A stretch of 46,459 bases of DNA, from the NCBI GenBank assembly GCA_964423575.1, contig CAYRFF010000028.1, positions 1 to 46,459 on the forward strand. Reading direction: 5' to 3'. Numbering within the stretch: the first letter of the stretch is position 1; each line of letters opens with the position of its first letter. Origin of the DNA: CAYRFF01 sp964423575 (GTDB lineage: Bacteria; Bacteroidota; Bacteroidia; Chitinophagales; Saprospiraceae). Shown here piece by piece: positions 35,079 to 43,382 of this stretch. The position numbers were made by a program, and so were the translations under genes. Below the pieces are notes generated by a model. That model was given only the letters and a program-made list of their open reading frames with translations, did no database searches and was not told the DNA's origin.

Positions 35079-36485
35079 ATGAATAAACTAATCGATATAG
35101 AAGAAAGACTCATAAGTTTAATAAACAAAGAACAGTGGAGAACGCTGAAGGTAGAAATGGACAAAATTGATCCCGTCCTTTTAGCCGGATTACTGGATGA
35201 CATTGAAGGAGACAACAAATTAATCCTCTTCCGATTACTGAATAGCAGCCAAGCCAAAGACGTCTTTAAGCTTCTGTCATATAATGATCAGAAAGCAATA
35301 GTCGATGGTTTAAGGGATGCAGCTACTCCCAGTACCAGACATCGGGTATCAAAGTTATTAAACGACCTGGAGCCGGACGATAGAACAGCTTTTCTCAAGG
35401 AATTGCCCGTTGAAGTCGCTCAGCAACTCATTGATCAGCTTTCACCGGAACAAAGAAAGATTGCCGTTAAACTCTTAAGTTATCCTGAAGACAGTATAGG
35501 TCGGTTAATGACTACTGAGTTTATTGCTATTCGCCCGGAGTATACCGTAAAAGAAGCTTTTAAACATATCCGCGAATATGGTCCCGATTCAGAAACGCTG
35601 AATATCATTTATGTTGTTGATGAGAAGATGAGGTTAATCGATGATATTTCTATCAAAAAACTCATTTTAGCAGAGCCCGAAGAAATTGTCAACGATTTAA
35701 TTGATTATCAATTCATTTCTTTAAACGCACATGAAGATCAGGAAGCAGCAATCCAGGTATTTAAGGACTATGACCTGGTTGCTTTACCGGTGGTCAGCGA
35801 ACAAGGAGAGATGCTGGGGATAGTAACCTTTGACGATATTATGGACGTGGCAGAAGAAGAATCTTCTGAAGACTTTCATAAGTTCGGGGGTATGGAACAA
35901 CTGGATTTCCCTTATGTGGAAACTCCCTTTCTATCTCTTATAAAGAAACGTTCCGGCTGGCTTATAATTCTCTTTATCGGGGAGATGTTTACAGCGACTG
36001 CTATGGGATATTTCGACGAGGAAATCTCCAAAGCCATAGTTCTCGCTTTATTTATCCCACTAATTATTTCCAGTGGTGGAAACAGTGGATCCCAGGCTGC
36101 AACAATAATTATACGTGCTATGTCTCTGAAGGAAATCACTCTACAAGACTGGTGGTACGTCATGAAGAAAGAATTTTCCTCCGGTGTACTATTGGGAGCA
36201 ATACTAGGTGTAATTGGCTTTCTCCGAATCACTTTCTGGCAATTAATGGGCTGGTATGACTATGGCGAGTATTGGATTCTACTTGCTCTCACAATCGGAG
36301 TTTCACTGATAGGCGTAGTACTTTGGGGAACACTTTCCGGCTCCTTTATACCGATGATTTTAAAGAGATTAGGTCTGGATCCGGCAACGGCTTCTGCTCC
36401 CTTTGTAGCTACATTGGTCGACGTTACCGGAATCGTAATTTATTTCATGGTTGCATTAGCATTTTTAAGCGGTACTCTGTTGTAA
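35079..36485 (+). CDS. mgtE: Magnesium transporter MgtE
   Basis: 468 aa of normal MgtE length. Residues about 1-135 are the cytoplasmic N domain (superhelical repeats), about 136-265 a pair of CBS domains that sense Mg2+ (IGRLMTTEFIAI; IVTFDDIMDV), and about 290-468 a five-helix channel including SSGGNSGSQAATII, the pore signature, and DPATASAPFVATLVDVTG with the ion-binding Asp. Mediates Mg2+ uptake at the inner membrane. Confidence 0.96.
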   Translation: MNKLIDIEERLISLINKEQWRTLKVEMDKIDPVLLAGLLDDIEGDNKLILFRLLNSSQAKDVFKLLSYNDQKAIVDGLRDAATPSTRHRVSKLLNDLEPDDRTAFLKELPVEVAQQLIDQLSPEQRKIAVKLLSYPEDSIGRLMTTEFIAIRPEYTVKEAFKHIREYGPDSETLNIIYVVDEKMRLIDDISIKKLILAEPEEIVNDLIDYQFISLNAHEDQEAAIQVFKDYDLVALPVVSEQGEMLGIVTFDDIMDVAEEESSEDFHKFGGMEQLDFPYVETPFLSLIKKRSGWLIILFIGEMFTATAMGYFDEEISKAIVLALFIPLIISSGGNSGSQAATIIIRAMSLKEITLQDWWYVMKKEFSSGVLLGAILGVIGFLRITFWQLMGWYDYGEYWILLALTIGVSLIGVVLWGTLSGSFIPMILKRLGLDPATASAPFVATLVDVTGIVIYFMVALAFLSGTLL

Positions 36486-37004
36486 TAGAGGAAATTAAAA
36501 ATTACATGATTGTTATCACACCTGTCCAAAACAATAAAAATCCAATTTAGTGATTTTAGTAACCCTATGCTTTAGCTTAGGGTTATAGACTACCACTTCC
36601 ACCTATAGTTTGTGTTTCACTTTTGTGTGCAAAAGTGTTGCGACAAAGTCGCCTGAATTCCTTTGGAATTCTAACACAAAGTTGTAGGGTAGCGAGTCTT
36701 CCGTACCCGCACCCTGCATTTCGATAAACTCAATGACCGACAGGTGCAGGTACTAAAAGGACTTTCATCTACCTTTTGATAGGAATGTGTTCATAGAAAT
36801 GAATGAATAATACGGTTCATTTCGGGAAACTACCGGCTCAAGTTACTCTACTTTATCTATAAGGGGTTTGATTCCGAAAAACCAGTAAATATTGCCTATA
36901 TTTCAGTGTTCATGCCAAAACGTTTCTAATTTTAAAACGTTTTGGACAGATGTGGATTGTTATGTGTACGACAATACAGCTAAGTTGAACAGGAATAATT
37001 CGTA
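36486..37004. other. Gene-free region with clustered stem-loops
   Basis: No protein is credible. Stem-loops at 36561-36584 (AACCCTA...TAGGGTT), 36618-36637 (CACTTTTG/CAAAAGTG), 36640-36652 (GCGAC/GTCGC) and 36655-36671 (GAATTC/GAATTC). The last two are enclosed by GTGTT/AACAC (36635-36639 with 36673-36677). A further dyad (36703-36753) contains TTCGATAAACTCAATGACCGA, which resembles REP-like repeats I recall in Bacteroidota. Likely a decayed or structured repeat element. Confidence 0.6.
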
Positions 37005-37135
37005 TATGTAGGGACGGCAGTATTTTGACTGCTAGGATAATGATGGTATGTGAAGGGACGCACGGTATTTAGACAGCTAAGATAACGGTGATATGTGTAG
37101 GGATGCACGTATTTAGACAGCTAAGATACCGGTGA
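37005..37135. repeat. Left tandem array, 3 units of 42-45 bp
   Basis: Units begin at 37005, 37047 and 37092, with a fourth core at 37136 that forms the left half of the palindrome. Core TGTAGGGACGCACGG, with spacer TATTTAGACAGCTAAGATA(C/A)CGGTGA in the two best units; the first unit is more diverged. Units are not identical, so this is an aged array. Confidence 0.85.
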
Positions 37136-37136
37136 T

Positions 37137-37172
37137 ATGTGTAGGGACGCACGGCCGTGCGTCCCTACACAT
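37137..37172. repeat. 36-bp perfect palindrome joining the two arrays
   Basis: Eighteen bases starting ATGTGTAGGGACGCACGG are followed at once by their reverse complement. It is the head-to-head junction of the left and right arrays and would form a strong cruciform or hairpin. Confidence 0.95.
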
Positions 37173-37490
37173 TAGCAACATGTCCTTCCGTTCAATAACC
37201 ACCGTGCGCCCCTACACATTAGCAACATGTCGTTCCGTTCAATAACCACCGTGTGTCCCTACACATTAGCAACATGTCGTTCCGTTCAATAACCACCGTG
37301 CGCCCCTACACATTAGCAACATGTCGTTCCGTTCNNNNNNNNNNNNNNNNNNNNNNNNNNNNNNNNNNNNNNNNNNNNNNNNNNNNNNNNNNNNNNNNNN
37401 NNNNNNNNNNNNNNNNNNNNNNNNNNNNNNNNNNAATAACCACCGTGTGTCCCTACACATTATCAAGATGTCGCTTTACTCAATAACCTA
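37156..37490. repeat. Right tandem array of 47-bp units, interrupted by scaffold gap
   Basis: Cores start at 37156, 37203, 37250 and 37297, exactly 47 bp apart, with a last degenerate unit at 37444 after the gap. Units alternate CGTGCGTCCC, CGTGCGCCCC and CGTGTGTCCC at the start and share TACACATTAGCAACATGTC and TTCCGTTCAATAACCAC. True copy number is unknown because of the gap. Confidence 0.92.
37335..37434. other. Scaffold gap of 100 N
   Basis: Exactly 100 N, a default gap length, inside the tandem array. Real distance is unknown. Confidence 0.99.
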
Positions 37491-37647
37491 ATTCCTAAGC
37501 CTTTGACTCCAAATAGATGCCAACCATTAAACATATAATAATCATTCATAATATATCAAGAAAAATTTGTACCTTTACACTCTAATACATATAAACAACG
37601 TTTAGCATATATTGGACTCAAATTCAATGATAATAAACTAGCTTTCC

Positions 37648-40600
37648 ATGAATTTAATAAAATACATCATACTTGCAGTCTGTATCTTGTTTACAAGCAC
37701 ACAGACGATTTATGCACAGGAATCAGCCTATGCTGCCGACCATCTCCGTAGTTTCAAAGATGGGAAAACCCTATTTAACCTCGGAACTTATGGTGCCGCA
37801 CAGGATCAGCTAACGACTTTCCTGCAACTCACGGATAACTTCAGTACTCCTGAATATGATCAAATGCGGATGGAAGCTGAATTTCTCATCGCCCAGAGCG
37901 CACTACGCCTCGGTCAATCCAATGCAGAGCAACTGCTGTTATCATTCGTCAGGAATTATAAACCCGACCCTTATGCGCATAAGGCTATCAGAGAGATTGC
38001 TTCGTATTATTACAACAATAAACAGTATGACAAGGCACTCACTTATTACAAGGAAATCGACCTTTACGCCATTTCCAAGGAGGAAAGGACGGAAATCCGT
38101 TTTATGATGGGATATAGTGAGCTTGTACAGAAGAATTTTCAGGCGGCAAAACCACATTTTAATCTGATTAAAAACGAGGAAGGCGTTTATTACTACCCTG
38201 CCAATTATTACCTGGCAATGGCAGAGTATTTTACCAAGAACTACAACGCAGCTCTTTCCGGTTTTAAAACCGTTGAAAATTCCAGAAGATACCGCGCTGT
38301 GACTCCCTATTATATCAGTCACATATACTTTTTGCAGGATAAGACCGACGAGCTCATTCCATTTGCGGAAGCAAGTCTTGAACAAGATGAATTGCAGTAT
38401 CGCGGTGAGATAAAATACCTGCTCGGCCAAGCATATTTCAAGATGGGTGAATACAAGAAGGCGCTACCTATGCTCGAAAGTCAGGCTCTGCATTCCAACC
38501 GTTCCGAGGATATATATCAACTTGCATATTCCTACTTCTACAATGGTGATTACGATAAAGCAGCGCGCCATTTCAGGCAGATTGCTATCGAAGACGGCGT
38601 TATCGGACAGAATGCCAATTTCTACCTGGCGACTTCATATATCCATCTGGACAATAAAGCCGATGCAAGGGTAGCTTTCGCAAATGCTTACCGCAATGAT
38701 TATGATAATAAGATAGCTGAAGAAGCTCTGTTTAATTACGGAAAAATATCAGCCGAAATGAGATACGACCGAGAAGCAGTAAATGCACTTCAGAATATCC
38801 CTGCTTCTTCCTCCTTTTACGGGGAAAGTCAGAAAATCATTTCCGATGTTTTTTACGGGACTAAGGACTACGCACATGCTATAGGAATCATGGAAGAAAT
38901 GGAAACTCTTTCTCCGGAACTCAAGAAAGCATACCAACATATCACACTGAACTACGGTCTTACCAAGCTCAACGCCGATGACCGATTAGAAGCTATGAAT
39001 TACTTTGCTAAGTCGCAGCTCTATCCTATCAATTCGGAAGATGAACTACAGGCTAGATACTGGACCGCATATATCCATCATTCAGAATCACGTTATAAGG
39101 AAAGTATTGCTGAATTGAATAAATACTTTACTCTAGCGAGAAGTGAAAACGTATATATTCCTGCTAATTCCGACGAAGCTATGGCCCGATATCTCCAAGG
39201 GTACAATTACTTCAAGACTAGTAATTACACCTTGGCCGGAGGACAATTTGAAAGGGCAGTTACTCTACTGAAAGACAGAAGAGCAGATCAGGGCTCCAAT
39301 ACGCTGAAACGCATATATTCGGATGCGCTCGTACGTCAGGGAGATTGTGCATTTAAGGAAAATAAATACAGTCAGGCGCTGAATCTTTATGATACGGCAT
39401 TGAATGCAGGATATAGCACTCCATCATATGCATTATATCAAAAAGCGATTATTTCCGGACTGCAAAAAATGGATGCCCAGAAAATTCTTTATCTGACACA
39501 GATAAGTGATAAATATCCATTTGCTCCCTATGCAGATGATGCCTTACTTGAACTTGGAAAAACTTATCAGGCATTGGGACAATTTGATCAGGCGACTCCC
39601 CCACTTGTGAAGCTTGTCAATAACTACAAAGGGAAATCAGACCTTGTAAATGAAGCTCTGCTGGCTCTCGGTTTAATATCCTACAATCAAGGAGACGTTA
39701 AAGAAGCGTTGAAATATTACAAGCAAGTTGTCGCCAATAATCCTGACAAGGAAACTGTGGATGAAGCTTTGCTCGCCATAAAGGAAATCTACGTGCAGGA
39801 TATTGGGAATCCGGGTGAATATGTCTCCTATCTGGAAAGCGCGAGAGGCACTAAGTTACAGACCGGAACCAAGGATTCTCTTACCTTTAGTTCAGCCAAT
39901 CTGGCATTTGAAAGCGGCAACTATGAAAAGGCAATTTCTAACTTTACGGAATACATCAGAGAATACCCTAATGGAATTTACAAGACGACTGCGCATTATT
40001 TCCGTGCAGAGTCATTTGCTGTACAGCAATCATATAAAAATGCCCTGAATGATTACGAATATGTTGTAACCCAGGGGCCGGGTGAATATTATCTTCCTTC
40101 TGTAGAAAAGGCGGCTAAAATCGCTTATAATTCTACACAGGATTTTGCGAAAGCATTAAAATATTATGAGATACTGGAAGCAAGTGCTAGAAGCGAGGAT
40201 AAAAAGTTTGAAGCATTGCTCGGGGCCATTGAAGCTGCTTATCGCAGTGGAAACCACGAGGCAGTAGTAAGAAAAGCTGCACAAATTTCCATAAGTCCAT
40301 ACGCAGCTGATAATGATGTTGCCAAGGCACAATATTATCTGGGGAAAGCGACGATGGCACAAGGTAATTACGATAAAGCACTGAATGCATTTAATCAGGT
40401 AACGCAGTACAGCGAAGATGAACGCGCAGCAGAAGCAAGATACTCCATAGCTCAGATTTATTATCAGCGTCAAGAATATAATCTTGCCGGTGAACTGGCG
40501 GAAAAAGCTTATAAAGAAAGTGCATCCTATCCATATTGGGTAGCAAAGTCTCTCTTATTGTTATCTGATGTATTGCTGATTCAGGATAATGTGTATAGCG

Positions 40601-40752
40601 CCAAGGCTGCTCTGGAGGCAATCGTAGAGAATTATCAGGACGATGCGGAAATCATGAAAGAAGCACAGAAAAAACTCAATGAAATTAAAATCATCGAGAA
40701 CAAGCAAAAGAACAAGTCCAATGATGGACTATTGGAAATGGATGAAAAATAA
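37648..40752 (+). CDS. Large tetratricopeptide-repeat protein, periplasmic
   Basis: 1034 aa. Signal peptide of about 24 residues (ending IYA/QES). The remainder is almost wholly TPR helices, at least 20 repeats with motifs such as A..YYNNKQYDKALTYYKEI, YLLGQAYFKMGEYKKALPML and YYLGKATMAQGNYDKALNAF. A lysine-rich tail ends the protein. TPR proteins are scaffolds; exported ones in Bacteroidota often work with outer-membrane partners. The next gene, a barrel, starts 4 nt after the stop, which supports a complex with it. Specific function unknown. Confidence 0.88.
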   Translation: MNLIKYIILAVCILFTSTQTIYAQESAYAADHLRSFKDGKTLFNLGTYGAAQDQLTTFLQLTDNFSTPEYDQMRMEAEFLIAQSALRLGQSNAEQLLLSFVRNYKPDPYAHKAIREIASYYYNNKQYDKALTYYKEIDLYAISKEERTEIRFMMGYSELVQKNFQAAKPHFNLIKNEEGVYYYPANYYLAMAEYFTKNYNAALSGFKTVENSRRYRAVTPYYISHIYFLQDKTDELIPFAEASLEQDELQYRGEIKYLLGQAYFKMGEYKKALPMLESQALHSNRSEDIYQLAYSYFYNGDYDKAARHFRQIAIEDGVIGQNANFYLATSYIHLDNKADARVAFANAYRNDYDNKIAEEALFNYGKISAEMRYDREAVNALQNIPASSSFYGESQKIISDVFYGTKDYAHAIGIMEEMETLSPELKKAYQHITLNYGLTKLNADDRLEAMNYFAKSQLYPINSEDELQARYWTAYIHHSESRYKESIAELNKYFTLARSENVYIPANSDEAMARYLQGYNYFKTSNYTLAGGQFERAVTLLKDRRADQGSNTLKRIYSDALVRQGDCAFKENKYSQALNLYDTALNAGYSTPSYALYQKAIISGLQKMDAQKILYLTQISDKYPFAPYADDALLELGKTYQALGQFDQATPPLVKLVNNYKGKSDLVNEALLALGLISYNQGDVKEALKYYKQVVANNPDKETVDEALLAIKEIYVQDIGNPGEYVSYLESARGTKLQTGTKDSLTFSSANLAFESGNYEKAISNFTEYIREYPNGIYKTTAHYFRAESFAVQQSYKNALNDYEYVVTQGPGEYYLPSVEKAAKIAYNSTQDFAKALKYYEILEASARSEDKKFEALLGAIEAAYRSGNHEAVVRKAAQISISPYAADNDVAKAQYYLGKATMAQGNYDKALNAFNQVTQYSEDERAAEARYSIAQIYYQRQEYNLAGELAEKAYKESASYPYWVAKSLLLLSDVLLIQDNVYSAKAALEAIVENYQDDAEIMKEAQKKLNEIKIIENKQKNKSNDGLLEMDEK

Positions 40753-40756
40753 TCTT

Positions 40757-42382
40757 ATGAAACATATACAATTTATAGCATTATCATTTTTTCTATTGGC
40801 AGCATTCCCGCTGACGGCACAGAATGATTTGCCGGTAGATGAAGTTGAAGTAATCAAGAAATTTGACGCAAGGCTGGGACAATTTTCCATAGTCCCCAAT
40901 TCGCCGGTCCTTCCTAAGGCTGACACTATTTCAAGGAAAAAATACGGATATACCGTATCACAATCACCATTGAGTGTAAATTACGTGCCGGAGGCACTGC
41001 GTCCTCTGGCTATGCCGCGTAGTAAAGAAACAGCTGCTTATCGCGGATATGCAAAGGCAGCTTACGGCTTACCCAATTCTATCTTGGGGCAAGTAAATTA
41101 TGCATTTGCCGGAAATAACGGCTTTGAACTCGGTGTTCATGCCCTGCATAATTCCGTGAATAACAATAAAAAGCTGGAAAATCAACGCTATATGTATAAT
41201 AATGGCGGGGTCAGCGTCGCACAGGAATTTAAAGGAGGATTGCGTTTGCACGCCAATATGGATTACAGCATGAATGATAACAATATCTACGGTTACGATC
41301 ATGAACAATATAGTTATACCAAGGATGAGACTCTACGTAGATATCACTGGTTCAGAACGGAAGCCGGCATATCCAATTCTGCTCTCAACAAATCCAGTAT
41401 CAACTACGATGCGCGTTTCCAATATCAGCGCTTTGCTAATAATGTCGCTACGAGACAAAACGACTATAATCTGTATTTATCAGGAACTAAGTGGTTTGAT
41501 AATGCACATCCGCTTACAATAGTTCTTGGTACAGAATTCACCGATTTAAGAGATACAACAAAACATAACTTGAATAATTTCTTTCTGAAACCGTCATATA
41601 CTTACCACGCTTCTACCTATAAAGTAAAAGCAGGTATGTCAGTTTATTCCAACAGTGACGAGTTCTATTTCTACCCGGACGCGGAATTTGAAATATATAT
41701 TCCGGATAATAGATTTATAGGATTTGTAGGAGCAGATGGCGGTTTAACTAAGAATACTTATAGCTCCCTAGCAAGGTATAATCCCTTCGTGGAGGCACGG
41801 CTGGATACAATAGGCAATACCAATGACAGAAGATATTACGCAGGATTGAAAGGTCAGTTTGGCAATTTCTCATATAGAGGAACAGTTGCATATCAGACCT
41901 TTAATTTCATGGCTGCATATAAGCCTTATACTCCGGGGCCACAGAATTATGGTTTTTACGATGTAGATTTTCTCGATGGTAGCAGGATCAACCTACAGTT
42001 GTCCGCAGGATACAGAATAATGGAGAATATGAATCTCATGCTTACTACTTCCAAGTACATTTATATGAAAGAACTACATCCTGGCGGATTACCGACGTTT
42101 GAATTAAATGCACAACTGGAATATTTCCTATTGCAAGATCAGTTACGTCTTTGGACAGAGTTGTATCTGATAGATAAGATTCTATTTGATATAGATACAG
42201 AACTTGCAGGCAGTGAACCTAATTTTGGTTACGATTTCAACCTAGGTGGTGAGTATTTCTTCAGCAAGTACTTTGGTGTAAGTGTACAATTGCATAACAT
42301 CTTTGACAATAAGTTTATGCGCTGGTATAACGCCCCTACTGTAGGTTTTCAGGGACTGATTGGTTTGACTGCTAGATTTTAA
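40757..42382 (+). CDS. Outer-membrane beta-barrel protein coupled to the TPR gene
   Basis: 541 aa starting at MKHIQFIALSFFLL; the longer frame overlaps the TPR gene and lacks a signal peptide at its start. The signal peptide ends at LTA/QND. Residues about 25-95 form a short plug-like or linker region, followed by about 440 residues of long amphipathic strands, ending LIGLTARF, a barrel insertion signal. It looks like a TonB-dependent-receptor barrel without a clear plug and TonB box. Function unknown; association with the TPR protein is inferred from the 4-nt spacing. Confidence 0.82.
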   Translation: MKHIQFIALSFFLLAAFPLTAQNDLPVDEVEVIKKFDARLGQFSIVPNSPVLPKADTISRKKYGYTVSQSPLSVNYVPEALRPLAMPRSKETAAYRGYAKAAYGLPNSILGQVNYAFAGNNGFELGVHALHNSVNNNKKLENQRYMYNNGGVSVAQEFKGGLRLHANMDYSMNDNNIYGYDHEQYSYTKDETLRRYHWFRTEAGISNSALNKSSINYDARFQYQRFANNVATRQNDYNLYLSGTKWFDNAHPLTIVLGTEFTDLRDTTKHNLNNFFLKPSYTYHASTYKVKAGMSVYSNSDEFYFYPDAEFEIYIPDNRFIGFVGADGGLTKNTYSSLARYNPFVEARLDTIGNTNDRRYYAGLKGQFGNFSYRGTVAYQTFNFMAAYKPYTPGPQNYGFYDVDFLDGSRINLQLSAGYRIMENMNLMLTTSKYIYMKELHPGGLPTFELNAQLEYFLLQDQLRLWTELYLIDKILFDIDTELAGSEPNFGYDFNLGGEYFFSKYFGVSVQLHNIFDNKFMRWYNAPTVGFQGLIGLTARF

Positions 42383-42439
42383 GTGAAGATACATTCATGG
42401 CTTTGTTTTCTCTCAATACTTTTTTAAAAGATACAGCAA

Positions 42440-42478
42440 TAGAAAAATAGTGAAGGTGTGTAATCATCGCCTTCACTA
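42440..42478. terminator. Bidirectional terminator between convergent barrel and stress-protein genes
   Basis: An 11-bp stem TAGTGAAGGTG/CGCCTTCACTA (one G-U pair), loop of 9 nt. On the minus strand it is followed by TTTTTCT, a good tail for the stress-protein transcript; on the plus strand by TAAATTTATTCT. Confidence 0.85.
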
Positions 42479-42503
42479 TAAATTTATTCTAGTCACCAGA
42501 TAA

Positions 42504-43373
42504 TTAAGCTTCTTTATTCCAGTACTTCTCAGGCAATGCCAGCAATGGAACGGTCTTGGAATATATGACAGACTTGGCAGTGTAGCGGTTAAACACATTG
42601 AAAATCACATCTCGTTCATGCGTACGCATTACGAGTATATCAATTCCCTTGGTATCGTCATATTTCTGAATACCCTGCATAAAACTACTGGCAAATACCG
42701 TATCGCTCTGTATGTTTTCTGCTTCCGCAAATTCTTCCCATAGCAATCTATCTTCATTGCTCTTTCTGCTGTTATCCATATCGACATGCAGACTCTTTAT
42801 TCTCTTACCAAGACCGGGGAATATACTCTTCAGCATAGTGAGTATTTTCTTATCAAACTCACTAAAATCCGTACACATTACTATAGACTCAAATTTTTCC
42901 CGCAATTCGGCATTCGGAGGAATTCCCAGGACCGGAACTGAAGAATATTCCATGATATTAGAAGTATTGTTGCCTAGAAAGAACCTCTCGATAAGAGTTG
43001 CTCCTTGAGTACCCATGATTATGAAATCTGCACCAAGTTCTTCCTGCTGAGCCATAATCGTGTCGGCAATATTATATCCTTCCTTCAGTACATAGTCAAT
43101 CTCCAGGTTCTCAATTCCCATCTCTTCCGCGATTGCGTCAAGTCGGGGAATGCTATTCTGAAACTTCTCAAACTCTTCTTTGTATATATCATCGTAAATT
43201 CCCTGCAGGCTTTCAGGCAAAGTAATATCCTGAATTACAGGCAAAGAATATATATGCATAACAGATAGTCTGGCATCCAACTTATTAGCAAGTTCTACAC
43301 AATATTTGAATGCATTATCCGCTACAGCAGAATAATCCGTAGGAAATAGTATGTGATTTATTTCAGCCTTCAT
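42504..43373 (-). CDS. Tandem universal stress protein (UspA family)
   Basis: 289 aa with two USP domains (about 1-150 and 155-285). The first has the ATP-binding signature GTQGATLIERFFLGNNTSNI (G-x2-G-x9-G-[ST] type). The second, MRTHERDVIFNVFNRYTAKS, lacks the glycines and probably does not bind ATP. Cytoplasmic. It starts 9 nt after the stop of the acetoacetyl-CoA synthetase gene, so the two are likely cotranscribed; a link between stress and ketone-body metabolism is inference. Confidence 0.9.
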   Translation of the reverse strand: MKAEINHILFPTDYSAVADNAFKYCVELANKLDARLSVMHIYSLPVIQDITLPESLQGIYDDIYKEEFEKFQNSIPRLDAIAEEMGIENLEIDYVLKEGYNIADTIMAQQEELGADFIIMGTQGATLIERFFLGNNTSNIMEYSSVPVLGIPPNAELREKFESIVMCTDFSEFDKKILTMLKSIFPGLGKRIKSLHVDMDNSRKSNEDRLLWEEFAEAENIQSDTVFASSFMQGIQKYDDTKGIDILVMRTHERDVIFNVFNRYTAKSVIYSKTVPLLALPEKYWNKEA

Positions 43374-43382
43374 ATAAGATTG

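Noticed and set aside
37253..37486. Open frames across the scaffold gap
   Set aside because: They are made of tandem repeat sequence and run through 100 N; no protein can be supported.
37005..37490. CRISPR array
   Set aside because: Repeat-like units of 42-47 bp are present, but the intervening sequences within each array are nearly identical rather than unique, the core is short and palindromic, and no cas gene is near.
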